Origin: Zoroaster sp. YZ-2022
Lineage: Eukaryota; Echinodermata; Asteroidea; Forcipulatida; Zoroasteridae
Direction of reading: 5' to 3'
Assembly (NCBI GenBank): GCA_029582265.1
Contig: CM055833.1
Coordinates: 27,786,788 to 27,850,787 of the forward strand
Length of the DNA: 64,000 nt
The translations under genes and the position numbers were made by a program. Below are positions 27,641-38,747 of the stretch, piece by piece; position 1 is the first letter of the stretch; every line of letters begins with the position of its first letter. Below the pieces are notes generated by a model. It worked only from the letters and a program-made list of their open reading frames with translations. It had not been told where the DNA came from and ran no database searches.

Positions 27641-27848
27641 TTGAATTAGCCATCTGAATGCAAAACTCGTGATACGTACAGGTAATCAATCGCTGATAGC
27701 CAACGAATAGTCATCGGGCCAAGATGGCAGCCCAGTGTGAGTGAGTTTTTCTGCTATGCTCATCATCGGAAACCTTTAATTTCCAGGTCTGCTCTTCGAG
27801 ATTAGGCCTTGCTTTCTTGATTGAAATATCAAAACGGAATTTTAAGCC
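27641..27848 (+). promoter_or_regulatory. Presumed neurobeachin promoter and 5' UTR
   Basis: Contains a YY1-like CCAAGATGGCAGCC (27719-27732), whose ATG opens a six-codon upstream ORF, M-A-A-Q-C-E-stop (27724-27744). An in-frame TAA at 27843-27845 lies just before the coding ATG. The transcription start is inferred. Confidence 0.45.
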
Positions 27849-28025
27849 ATGGCTGCTGAAGCTCAAGGGAGTGACTTGCCAGAGAAGAAGGACAATTTGG
27901 AAGGAAACACACCTGCATGTGTGATTGGGAGCGGCACGACAAAGATGAAATTCGGGGTGTTGATCGGGCTGATTGAAGTGGGTGAGATTTCCAACAGGGA
28001 TGTTGTGGACACTGTGCTCAACCTC
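27849..28025 (+). CDS. NBEA: Neurobeachin/LRBA-family BEACH protein, first coding exon
   Basis: ATG in context AAGCCATGG, 59 codons, donor CTC|GTAAGT, phase 0. After a variable head, residues 33-59 read K-M-K-F-G-V-L-I-G-L-I-E-V-G-E-I-S-N-R-D, then V-V-D-T-V-L-N-L. This is the conserved N-terminal motif of neurobeachin and LRBA, large scaffold proteins (concanavalin-like, PH-BEACH and WD40 domains) that act in vesicle trafficking and anchor protein kinase A. V-L-I-G-L-I and V-L-N-L are closer to NBEA than to LRBA as I recall them; an invertebrate pro-orthologue of both is likely. The upstream in-frame stop supports this start. No second exon was found downstream, so intron 1 exceeds 35.9 kb. 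Confidence 0.85.
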
Positions 28026-28444
28026 GTAAGTGGACATTTTTATAATTTAAGCATTCCTTTTTTTATTTTATTTTGGGAACATTTTCTTATATAAATATAT
28101 TACTCACGATCATTCTTTTGATTGCAGACAATTTAAGGCAAATAAGCCAATATATTTCGTTTGTGTGTGTGTTTTTTTTTACTGTAATACTCAAGACATT
28201 AGTCTAGACTAGTGTTGGATGAAGTTGTGATAACATGTTAAATACCACCTGTTGCTAATGGGACTAATTAGGAAGGGGAATGCTGTATATTGTTGCCACT
28301 TTTCTTTCAAAATATGACAGAAATCACCAACTTGCCAGAAAATATGATTGATGACAAATTAAAGAAGAGGAAAATTAAACCAAATTGAATTTTGGAGTGT
28401 ACAAACTAACACACTGCACTGTAACACCTTAAATAGTATGTAAT

Positions 28445-28895
28445 CGGAGATGGTCTTATTTACAGTGGCCTTAGGTGGCACTGGGTTGATTTTGTAAGAT
28501 TACTTGGAAAGGACAGTAGTGGCTTGTATGCTTTAATCCTCCTACTACTACAAGGTCAAGGGTCAAAATCAGTCAAAATGTTGATTTTATTGCCAAGGTA
28601 TATCTAATGTACTTAAAAGTCAAACACTGTCAAACCTTTCGTGTAGTAAGTACATTTACAAGTCAAAATGAGTCGACTGTTTTTGACTGGTAAAAACATT
28701 GTCTTGTATAGTTCAGTGTGGTCAAAATGACAGTAAAAACCAGTCATAAATGCACATTTGGGACAACAGTCAAAACAGGCAGTTGACTGGTTTTGAACGC
28801 TGTAGCAATTTCCCACAAAAGTGGAGGGTTAAAGGTTAGGGAAGAACATATTGGAAATTTAGTGGATCGGAGTGGCCTCCATGTGAAGTAGGGTT
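28445..28895. mobile_element. GTGGCCTCCA-word MITE interrupted by another MITE
   Basis: 28445-28536 and 28833-28895 match successive parts of the 38512-38747 element (CAGTGGCCTTAGG, GTGGCTTGTATGC, ACATATTGGA, GGAGTGGCCTCCATG). The element at 28537-28828 sits exactly between them. Confidence 0.75.
28537..28828. mobile_element. TTAA MITE, TTTTGACTGG word family (copy 3)
   Basis: A 292-bp element flanked by TTAA (28533-28536, 28829-28832), ends TCCTCCTACTACTAC and GTGGAGGG. The same interior words and order as 11106-11414. Nested in the element at 28445-28895. Confidence 0.85.
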
Positions 28896-29042
28896 TTAAT
28901 TTAATTTTGAGTCGAGATATAAATGAAGTTTTAAAAGGCTGAAGATGAAGTAGACTGAGATTTAAAACCGAGCAAGAAGGTTCAAGTAACAATTTGCTGT
29001 TACAAAAAGGGGAACATTTTGTAGATACTTGTGTACATTATC

Positions 29043-29299
29043 ATGGGCGGATCCAGAACATTTTTGAGGGGGGGTCTGAGAATCAAAAACAATTATTTTT
29101 CAGTACTACAAAAATTACAATGAAATAATCAAAGGGAGAGAAAAACAAAGCACACTGTGGGAATGGGAGTGCGTGCGTTCTCCCCTCCCCTCCCACTCTC
29201 TCTCTCTTTTTCTCTCCTTTTTTTATTTATTTGTTTTTTTTAACGATTTTATGGGGGGGGGGAGGCTACAGCCCCCTTAGCCCCCCCTGGATCCGCCAA
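29043..29299. mobile_element. GGCGGATCCAG foldback MITE
   Basis: Inverted ends GGGCGGATCCAG and CTGGATCCGCC, followed inward by G-rich/C-rich runs. A widespread animal MITE type. No coding capacity. Confidence 0.75.
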
Positions 29300-29573
29300 T
29301 GATTATGTACACTTCATCTGCAGATTTTGTTAAAAAATTGCATACAAATTAAGCTACAATATTTGTAAACATTGCATAATTGCAAGCCTCACTGAAGTTT
29401 GGTTGTCCAGTTTGATCAAAAGGTCAAGTCCCTAAATCTTACTGTTGCTCAGATTTAAAACGTAAACATCTGGTTGGTCAGCTTAATTAAAGCCAGTATT
29501 CCCTAATGATAACATTTCTGTCATAATGAGAAACTAGTGAAAATGCATTCAGATTTGTATGTATTCATTCTAA

Positions 29574-30508
29574 GACACCCCAAAAATTGTCTCCGGTTTG
29601 TGGTCTCCGTGCGAGTCACCTCAGACCCGTGCGTTGACATGTCCAATTGCAGCCAAAATTGCTTGATCGGTTGGAATTCTGCTGTGCTGTGCTTTAGACG
29701 ACCTTTTCACATAGGGGTATGAACCTTTGCCCGATTTTGAGAGGCCTCTATTAGCCACCTTTACGGTCTTCCGCAGAATCAAATATCTCGTCTTCAGCAC
29801 ATACAAAACACAGCAGCTCGTGTTGTGACTTTGTCCAAAAAGTCATGCCATATCACGCCAATCTTGAAAGAACTGCACTGGCTTCCTGTTTCACAGAGAA
29901 TTGTTTTTAAACTTATGCTAATTGTTCACAAATCTTTTAATAACATTGCTCCAATTTATATTTCTGAACTACTTAAAGTCTACACTCCATCACGCAATTT
30001 GCGCTCCAGCAACATGTCACTCCTCAAGGAACCAACTTCAAAACGGAACTGGGGTGATAGGTCGCTTTCTGTCGCAGCTCCGAGACTCTGGAATCATCTT
30101 CCAACTAAACTCAAATCTTGTCATAGTATAACCAGATTCAAGTCGATGCTTAAAACTCATCTTATGTCACAACTCTTCAAAGATGATGTATATTTGTAAT
30201 TGCATTGTAGGTACATGTATCTCGGTACATAATTTGTTTTGTTTTCCCTATGCTATCATTGTATATTGTTTGTATTAATGTTTTTTCTTTGTTTCCGCGC
30301 CTTGAGCGCCCAGCAGGGTGGATATGTGCGCGCTAAAAATCTTTATTATTATTATTATTATTACATGGGAAATTTGGTCCCCGCGTATACAATGTATCAC
30401 GTATTTCCCTGTTGGCAAAAAAATAAAGATGGCTGAAAAAAAAAAGGTGCATCACCGGACTGATTTTGAAGCCGACCGATGACAAGGAACCGGAGACTTT
30501 TTTTGGCC
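29574..30508 (-). mobile_element. GGCCAAAA MITE (copy 3, inverted) split by a LINE
   Basis: Flanked by TAA (29571-29573 and 30509-30511). 29574-29757 and 30363-30508 together match the complement of 760-1141. The LINE fragment at 29758-30362 interrupts it. Confidence 0.82.
29758..30362 (+). pseudogene. 5'-truncated LINE, ORF2 C-terminus and tail
   Basis: One open frame, 29762-30199, encodes the end of a CR1/L2-type ORF2: Y-G-L-P-Q-N-Q-I-S-R-L-Q-H-I-Q-N-T-A-A-R, then H-W-L-P-V-S-Q-R-I-V-F-K and G-D-R-S-L-S-V-A-A-P-R-L-W-N. The 3' UTR ends GCGCCTTGAGCGCCC and an (ATT)n tail. Intact reading frame and clean junctions suggest a recent insertion. It lacks the polymerase core. Confidence 0.9.
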
Positions 30509-30511
30509 TAA

Positions 30512-31820
30512 TTTTTCTAAAAATTTACCATAAAAAATAAATAAATAAAAGGGATCAACTATTACCAAAAGTGCTATACATGTACATGTATTGTGGCTTT
30601 AAACTATGGTTGGTTGATGGAAATCTTTGTTACCCAAGGAAGTTTTTTTACAAGAAAATCTACTACCTTGGGGGTCAGAGGTCGATATTTGGTACTACCT
30701 TATGGCCTTGTTTACATGTATCACTGGGGTAACCTTTGGGATCATTCTGGATGCAGTTGAAGAAAGCTGGTCAGAGAAATATTGCAGGCGTGATTGTACT
30801 CCCCATGAAAATGGTCCAAATCCGTGTTGTTACTAGATTGAGTACAGGATGAGTGTGCTTCTGCCTCTGTGTGCTGCTGTATGCACGTCCTAGCCCTGTA
30901 GTGGTATAGCTATAATAAGTATACCCAGTACGGCACTTCAGAGACAAGAGAGAATTGCACGTACACTTGCTCGGGCATACTTCAGACAGTGACATTGATC
31001 TGAAAATTGCCCTATTTATCAGCAGTGATCTAAAAACTTGGCCCCATCAACTGGTTGTGCACGGGGTGGACTGAGTTCGAACATTGGAAGCTCCTTGCTT
31101 TCTCTGTGATTGAAGGATCCTTGATTCTCACACCGAATTTCCTCTCTGTTTGTTTGTCTGAGATCGGTTCTGATCTGTGACTCGAGACATGTTATGGTCT
31201 ACGCTGAACCTGCTGACCATATGCCACTTTGATTAAATTTCCATTACATTCATTCTCAATGCAAGTCTCTAGTTACTTTTCTTATTACACCTGTTTCCCA
31301 GTTGAGACCCAGACCAGAACCTGCTGCATTGAATTTCTATTATTCATTTGCTGCTGGTTGTTAACTAGTTCGCGTCGGGAATAAAAAAGTTTTTCTGGGC
31401 CCCTGTGCGGGTTTCTTTTTCCCACACAAACACGTTAATGGAAGCTTCCACAGCGCGTGGCCACGTCTACCGAGCATGTCACTGTACGCTCGGCTCGTTG
31501 CCACGTCAACCGAGCATGCATACAAATATTCCCGAGTTTCCTATGGCGTGTTTAGACGCTCTCCTATCCGCGGTGCAAAAAAAATTGCGTGTATACACGG
31601 CCTCCGACGCGAACTGGTTAAAGCAATGGAAATGCCACTCATTATATGGGGAGGATGCAACAAACAATAAAGGGTTTACACAATAGCATCAAACAATAGA
31701 AAGGCTCAAGATCACAACCCAGGTTAAGAACAATAGATTTTTCCATTAGAATCCCAGGGTTTTCTTAACTTCTTGGAGGCTTAAGTTATATCCAAAATGT
31801 TTTGGTTGTAGGGTCACTTA
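30512..31820. other. Neurobeachin intron 1, no gene seen
   Basis: Includes two CCACGTC-AACCGAGCATG direct repeats at about 31460-31520. No coding or transposon signal I can support. Confidence 0.45.
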
Positions 31821-31830
31821 CATTAATTAA

Positions 31831-32215
31831 CCCTTGTATACATGCAGTCTCCAAAATGCTGCAAAAAAAAACTGCCAAGTACACAATGCTTTTTGTATGC
31901 ATGCCTCAAAATATTGCATACTGTACACAAGAATGGTACATGGATACCCCAAAATGCCCCTGGGTATGGGACAAAAACCAAACTGTTCTGACCGTCACAC
32001 AGTATGTGTATACCCCAAGTTACTGCACTGGTTAGCCAAGTTAGCCTTGCAATGAAACAAAGCAGGTGGCTGCTTCAGTTTACCTCATCTCTCTGAAGAG
32101 CCTTGGGCTATGCCATTAATCTTTAGATAAGAAAGTGTGTACCACAATATGTCCCAGTTGAGACATTTTGAAGTATGGGTCCACTTTGTAAAGAACAACA
32201 CTGATAATAGGAGGG
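31831..32215. mobile_element. TTAA MITE, CCCCAAAATGC word family (copy 1)
   Basis: A 385-bp element between TTAA sites (31827-31830, 32216-32219), ends CCCTTGTATACATGCAG and CTGATAATAGGAGGG. An inverted copy is at 44684-45071. Confidence 0.85.
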
Positions 32216-32224
32216 TTAATTAAG

Positions 32225-32325
32225 ATACTTTTATTTTTGTTTCATTTTTTTTGTTTTATTTTTATTTGTTTTATTTTTATTTGTTTTATTTTTATTTGTG
32301 TTATTTTTTATTTTAGCAATATCTT
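32225..32325. repeat. TTTTATTTTTATTTG tandem repeat
   Basis: Four or so T-rich units of about 15 bp. Confidence 0.8.
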
Positions 32326-32656
32326 AAATGGAAGGTACAGCATTGGTATCTGGGAGCATGTGTTCATTTCAACCCATAGGTTTCAATAAGTTTATACATG
32401 ACATATCATAAACCTAACCTGTGGTAATTTCATCACAATTGGTACTCATGTTTTTGCGAAGACAACGGAAAATTGTTACAATTTTGTTTTCTGTTTAAAT
32501 AATGTTGTAAAATAAAATTGCCATCCAGCAACTTTTTGTAAATTCAACATAACAATTCCTATTTTTTGTAAGATGAAAAGCACCCCAAACAATTTTTTTA
32601 ATTTGATAATCTGGTTATTACAAATGTTGTACAGGATCACTTTAAAGCCATACTAA

Positions 32657-33023
32657 GGCCAAATAAAGTCTCCGGTTTCTGGTCATCGGTCGGCTTCAAA
32701 ATCGGTGTAGTAATGCGCTTTTTTTTTCGGCCATCTTTTTCTTTTTGCCATATGTAAGGGAATAAGTGATACATTGTACATGTATACGCGGGGACCAAAT
32801 TTTCCATTACAAAGTATGCTAAGAGAGGCCTCACAAATCGTGCAAATATTCATACCCCTATGTGAAAAAGTCGTTTAAAACACAGCACGGCAGAATTCCA
32901 ATCAATCCAGCAATTTTGGCTGCAATTGGACATCGTTTCATAGCACAAAAAAAAAGAAAATTAAAAATGCCGACGCGTGGGTCTGAGTCGCGGAGACCAG
33001 AAACTAGAGACTTTTTTTTTGCC
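32657..33023 (+). mobile_element. GGCCAAAA MITE (copy 2)
   Basis: A 367-bp element with perfect TAA duplications (32654-32656, 33024-33026). Ends GGCCAAATAAAGTCTCC and AGAGACTTTTTTTTTGCC. Same orientation as 760-1141. Confidence 0.88.
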
Positions 33024-33439
33024 TAATACAACGTTAATAAATTCTATGCATATGTACATTGTAGGCCTGCTTTCAGGAACTTCTTCTAATTAGATGCGTG
33101 TAGGCCTACAATGTACATGTTTTTTAAATTAATTCACTAGCCATCTGTTGGTCATTTATTCACAGCCTAACTCCCCTTTAATCATCAGGCTGAGATTAAC
33201 AGGGGATTACATCCATCCCTGTATTTCACTAAGGAGCTTTATAGAGTGTGCATAATGTGCCTTGTGGTCATCACAAATGTAGAGAAAGGATATGGCTTAA
33301 TGTAGGTAGATCAATTACGGAGTTTCCCAGCTTTGTCTAGGCATAATCTAGCTAATTTTGTAATCCTTCATACAACTGTACTATGAACTTTGTATAGTAC
33401 ATCCACAACTACATGAAAATCAATACAAACTAGAGGTTA

Positions 33440-34900
33440 AGCTTTTGATGAAAACGCTGACATGAGTTTCGGATGTTATTGATAACATTTGGCACTGATG
33501 TCCCAAGTTCTTTGTTTAGTGTTAAGAAAGTTATGATATATTGAAGTAAGCTGAAAATGTGCATTAATTGTAGTCATTGTATACAAAAGTTGCATTGTGT
33601 GTTCCTTAGGCGTCCAAGTAGTACTAACTCGTCCAAACGTAATTTTAGGCAAGACCCGATCGACAGGACGGGTGGGTAGATGAGACTGTGAGTGGGAGTT
33701 TTGGGACAGTAGGTGACAGGAGACTGATGAGGTGTTTGTTATTGTTCGAAATTAACATTATTGTTTGCAGTATTATCTGTACAGATATTACTACAATAGT
33801 ACAAAATTTCAACAAAGTGTTCGATGAAAACGAACACAAGGGTTTCGGCTACATATATTGATAATTATTGGGACACTGAGTTCTTTGTTTTAGTATTTAC
33901 GATATATTGAAATAAACTTAAAACGCATGAACTGTAATCATTGTACACACAAATTTCATTGTTTGTCCCCTAGACGTTTGAGACAATTTGTATGTGGATA
34001 AATGCAAAGGATGTAACGAATCAAGTTAATGCCCTTTCATTAAATGTGTGCAAAAATTCTCAAACAATTCAAACATGAAAACAAAGAACATCGTATTGTA
34101 GAATCAACCCATGTGTACTAACCCTGTAGCTTGCGCTACATGTACATGTATGTACAAACACTACGTCGTATTGTAGAATCAACCCATGTGTACAAACCCT
34201 GTAGCTTGCGCTACATGTATGTACAAATACTACGTCAGAACGTACAATCATACCAACGTGTACAGTCCGTATGGAAATTTTTCTTACTGGAAAACCACCA
34301 CCGACAAGAGTTGAATGACAACAGAACGTGCACTATTTTTTATTGCTATCGTGACAAAGGGTGAGAAAGGATGGTACATGTACCACATTCTACCCATAGT
34401 TGGTAAATTTGAGCAATAACATTTCGAAGTTTATATTGACTACATCATAATCTTCGCAGAATGGACTAAAATGTCAATGAAATATTATTTACTGACGTAA
34501 TGATGACGTAATTGGTTTTAGAAACTAAGTCACATTATGGGCTTTCATATGGTGCATGTTTTGTATTTATGCTAATATGACAACTCTGGGTCAAGTTTTG
34601 TTTAGGTCGAGTTTTCACAAGGGTCGAGATGTCTTAACCCCCCGCAGGGTCACACTGTTTGTTTAGGTCGACTTGTCCGTTCTCGCCAATCTATACGTCC
34701 CGCAGATTAGACTAAAATGTTAATAAAATAATATTTTTACTGACGTAATGATGAGATAATTGGTTCTACAAACTGAGTCGCATTATACAAGCTTTCATGC
34801 TGCATGTTTTGTATTTATGTGAAAATGCGAAGTATGGCAACTCGTAGGTCGAGTTTTGCGTAGGTCGAGTTGTCACAAGGCTCGAATGCTGTCATGGATC
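33440..34900. repeat. Three successive diverged tandem duplications
   Basis: Pair A: 33440-33632 and 33818-33995 (shared GATGAAAACG, GTTCTTTGTTT, ATATATTGAA, TGTAATCATTGTA). Pair B: about 34093-34160 and 34168-34235 (GTAGAATCAACCCATGTGTA). Pair C: about 34455-34640 and 34709-34890 (TTTACTGACGTAATGATGA, GCATGTTTTGTATTTATG, GGTCGAGTTTT). No reading frame is kept. Confidence 0.75.
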
Positions 34901-35052
34901 CTATTTGTTCGTGTCGACATCATCCATCGACAACTTTCAAGTGTTAAACCTATGGGGTTTTGGCAGAAACAAGAAGAAAAATAATCGAACGAAAACAATA
35001 GGCTTTCGTCGACCAGGCCGAAACCCTAATTATTTATGTTACAATTGATTAA

Positions 35053-35371
35053 CCCTAACTCCCTAGGACCACTTACTTACACATAACCTGAATCCTCCAA
35101 AATCCTTCAGTAGTAAAGCAAGCACATGACATGTATGCACATGTGTTTCTCATCTGTGATACATGTACATGGCCAGGGACCCTCCCTGCATGCATGGAGC
35201 AATAAACGGTGTCCACTGACCCAAGCACTGACCCAAGCACTGACCTTGCAATCACTACAACAAACATGGATGTACATGTACCATGGAAAGGCAAGTATGC
35301 CTAATAACCTCAATCCTCCAAAATCCTTCACTTAAGCAAAGAGGGTTTTGGAGGATTTGGGAAGGTTAGGG
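35053..35371. mobile_element. TTAA MITE, CCCTAAC family (copy 2)
   Basis: A 319-bp element between TTAA sites (35049-35052, 35372-35375), ends CCCTAACTCCCTAGG and GGAAGGTTAGGG. One copy of the 50-bp unit. Confidence 0.88.
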
Positions 35372-35375
35372 TTAA

Positions 35376-36940
35376 GTGACTTGTATCATGGGTGTGTGTG
35401 GGGGTGGTGGTGGAGTCGGGACGAGTGACCTCCTTTTTAGTTTGATTAACAAAGAAAGATTTGAGGATGAAAGATTGCAGTTGTTTCTGAAAATATTGTA
35501 ATCTAAACTATATTTTGGATCCCCAAATTGTTAAAATTGCAGATTTTTCTGTTACACTTTCCTAAATTGGAACTGGAAATAATTTTCAGTTTTCTTAAAA
35601 TTGGCAGAACCTTTAACATAATTTAAAATTCTTGGGTAGATGGATCACATAAGGTGTACATCAAGTGCATGTTAGACATTTCAATTCAAATCAATACAAC
35701 AAAATCAGCTATGTACTAGTCTCTGGAGTCAGTATCGCAAAATGGTATCTCTGAATCCGAATTTCCTAAACAGAGATTTGACTGTACATGCACATGCACT
35801 AGACTGTATATTTTCATAGTGATATTTTTTGAGTATTGTACAGTGTACATTTTGCTTATTATAGATATGATATTTTTCATACAATTTTTTTTTAGTTTGA
35901 AATAAATGAGGGGCATAAATAAAAAAAATTAGGCTCAACTGAACCAAAGCTGAACAAAAATGTGTTTTTAATTTGAGGGGAAGGAACAAAATATGACAAA
36001 ATTGTTCAATGTAATAATTAATTTGTTTTGGTTTCAAAGGGAATTTTTGTTAAATAAATATGCTCACTTTCAGGTGCACTGACAGTTTTATACAATAAAT
36101 GATTGCAGATCTTGCTGATCAGTCTAGTGTTTTTATTTGAGATCTTTGTTGCACCATTAATTTATTCATAGTAAATAATTGAGGAACAACATTCACTTAT
36201 TTACGAGTCACTCTAAGCGCATTATGCTAAATTTGCATTGTCACCATGGTGACCATTAGTTACTCTGTGCTTTTTAGTATAATTTGCATTGTCACCAAGG
36301 TAACCATTAACAGGAAATGACCTTTTCATTACCCAGGTAAACCATCAGCTAAATAACACTCTGCAAACCCCTGAACCAAATGGTGGCTAGTAATTAACAC
36401 CACTTGTGCTGTGCTCTATATATTCATACATATATGTAGGAAATGCACACGTGCATTGCTGATGACCATAACGTCATCAACGAAGGATGGCCTATTGATT
36501 TTTATCGGGATTCAGCCCAGGTCATACAACACAGTACTTGCTCCTTTGGCTTCAGTAATGACAAGCGGCATACATTTTGAACAGAGGCAGCATACATTTT
36601 GAGTGGCTGCTATTATTAATATCAACATTGTCAAGGAAAAGCTGTAAAAATACATTTTATTTTTATGTACCAATGTACACATACTGCTGGTTAAATTTAG
36701 CAACATGCACAAAGTCAAACATCTTACAACAAAATTCAGGAAATTAACATTTTGCAATGTCATTTTTGTTTTCTTTTATTTAAGCTGATTGAAGGAAAGT
36801 AGTTCAGTGCAGAAAATAATGAAAGTATTTTGAATGTCACGATTTCATTATTTATTTTAGATAGATGGTTATTTTTTTATAATAGGAAAGTGTGAATACA
36901 TTGTATTTAAAGGAAGAAATAAAGCAAGAAGACTATTAAG
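35376..36940. other. Apparently single-copy intron stretch
   Basis: No transposon recognised for about 1.5 kb, unusual for this intron. Contains the duplicated octamer/X-box pair at 36231-36304. Confidence 0.5.
36231..36304. promoter_or_regulatory. Duplicated POU-octamer + RFX X-box pair
   Basis: ATTTGCAT (36231-36238) is followed after one base by GTCACCATGGTGAC (36240-36253). ATTTGCAT (36282-36289) is followed after one base by GTCACCAAGGTAAC (36291-36304). The second matches the RFX consensus GTNRCCNNRGYAAC fully; ATTTGCAT is the reverse of the octamer ATGCAAAT. Spacing is identical in both. A candidate enhancer; function is inference. Confidence 0.55.
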
Positions 36941-37112
36941 TAAGACTAATTTCTGTGACACCATGTGAAATTCTCTATTGAGTGGTAATTAGTTCTGAAA
37001 AGAACTGGAGGTTACAACTCGACATTTCGATCAGTATGCTCTGATCGTCATCAGAACTAATTACCACTCAATAGAGAATTTCACATGGTGTCACCGTAAT
37101 TAGTCTGTCTTA
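36941..37112. mobile_element. Foldback element, GGTGACACCATGTG arms (copy 1)
   Basis: Arms of about 55 bp (TGACACCATGTGAAATTCTC, GAGTGGTAATTAGTTCTGA and complements) enclose the CGATCAG-TATGCT-CTGATCG palindrome. Related to 9032-9161. Confidence 0.82.
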
Positions 37113-37166
37113 TCCTCTTCACCATGCAAAACTACAAATTATAAGAAGACTATTATTATTAATTAA

Positions 37167-37542
37167 CCCTCCTACTGTTTGACCATTTGAAACCATTCAA
37201 AATTTCCACTTACCAAAATGCCCATTGGTTTTGTACACACATGGTGATACCATTTGAACAGTGTTGGTAGCAAGCTTTACTACCATTCCAATCCATTCAA
37301 ATGCATAGCGGGTCCATTGATTCACCACTTAGAAGTATCCAAACAAGGTTTTGTATTAGCTGTACTACCATTTGGAAAGATCCAAACAAGGTTTTGTATT
37401 AGCTGACCTACATGTACCATTCAAAACCATTTGGGGGAATCAATACTGTACACAGTTATAATTTCACCATTCAAAACCACAAAATCGAATGGTTTCAAAT
37501 GGTGGATCAACTTGTATGAAAAAGATACCAGAAGTAGGAGGG
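37167..37542. mobile_element. TTAA MITE, CCATTCAAAACC word family (copy 1)
   Basis: A 376-bp element between TTAA sites (37163-37166, 37543-37546), ends CCCTCCTACTG and AAGTAGGAGGG. The interior repeats ACCATTCAAAACCATT and ATCCAAACAAGGTTTTG. Inverted relative to the copies at 50041 and 50977. Confidence 0.88.
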
Positions 37543-37587
37543 TTAAACCTCCTACTACAGCTGCACTTTCGTGACAATAATTGTTAT

Positions 37588-37762
37588 TGGCCTTACATTT
37601 CAAACCTAGCAGGTTCTTTGTCAAAGGCAAAATGGCCCATTTTGCCTTTGACAAAGAACCTGCTAGGTTCGAAACGTATAACAATTACAATTATTTTGCA
37701 TTTATACTACAGGTCCTTTAGGTTAGTCAGCAGTTTGCAACAACTACATGTAATTCTCTATT
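37588..37762. repeat. Dispersed repeat AACCTGCTAGGTTCGAAA (copy 2, inverted dimer)
   Basis: Arms of about 33 bp (AACCTAGCAGGTTCTTTG, TCAAAGGCAAAATGG and complement) meet at GGCCCATT, then the family tail follows. Confidence 0.78.
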
Positions 37763-37777
37763 TAAGAACAATTTCTC

Positions 37778-38132
37778 AACTCCCTAGGCCCATTTGCTTA
37801 CACATAACCTGAATCCTCCAAAATCCTTCAGTAGTAAAGCAAGCACATGACATGTATGCACACATGTGTTTCTAATCTGTGATACATGTACATGGCCAGG
37901 GACCCTCCCTGCATGCATGGAGCAATAAACAGTGTCCACTGACCCAAGCACTGACCTTGCAATCACTACAACAAACATGGATGTACATGTACCATGGAAA
38001 GGCAAGTATGCCTAATAACCTCAATCCTCCAAAATCCTTCACTTTAGCAAAGAGCACGTAGCATGTAACCTCAATCCTTCAAAATCCTTCACTTTAGCAA
38101 AAAGGATTTTGGAGGATTTGGGAAGGTTAGGG
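37778..38132. mobile_element. TTAA MITE, CCCTAAC family (copy 3, 5' truncated)
   Basis: Begins inside the left end (CAACTCCCTAGGCCC) and ends at GGTTAGGG|TTAA (38133-38136). Two 50-bp units. Confidence 0.8.
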
Positions 38133-38511
38133 TTAATGAAGAAAATAGTCATGTCAAAATGTCTGATCTAAGCACGGTTGTTTCTTAACAACGCATCCTG
38201 TGCAAGTCAAATGATCTCAAGATACCACTGCATCACAGCAGAGTACCTTTTTTTGGTTTAGTTGTCAGCTCAAGTTTCAAGTGAGTCCATCAAGGAAGCA
38301 ACACAATAGCCAATCATGAGATAACTAAGACATGGTACATTCAGATAATACAAGGTAATGCTGACATGGAGATGTGTGGCTTCTCTAATAATGTCCTGTT
38401 GCCATGGCGGCAACATTCAAGAGGCCTTGGACTGAAGGCACCTCTTCAGAAACACCTGTTAAATTGATCGGCAAACTTCAGAAATTCAACCTGTTTGGGT
38501 GGCTTTCTTAA

Positions 38512-38747
38512 CCCTACTATTATGTTCCTGTCTCAGTGGCTGGTGGTGGCTTACTCTTGAGAGTCTGTGTTTACAAAATAACTGCTGAAAATCCTAATGA
38601 TATATTTTTTTTCAGTGGTCTCCAGTGGCCTCAGAGTTTTACATACAATATTACTTAAAAGGGTTAGTGTGGCTTGTATGCACACATGATATGTGTACAA
38701 CATATTGGACATTTAGTGGTTGGGAGTGGCCTCCATGTGTAGGAGGG
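38512..38747. mobile_element. TTAA MITE, GTGGCCTCCA word family (copy 1)
   Basis: A 236-bp element after TTAA, ends CCCTACTATTATG and ATGTGTAGGAGGG; the right target has decayed to TAAA. Words GTGGCTGGTGGTGGC, CAGTGGCCTCAG, GGGAGTGGCC. Confidence 0.8.
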
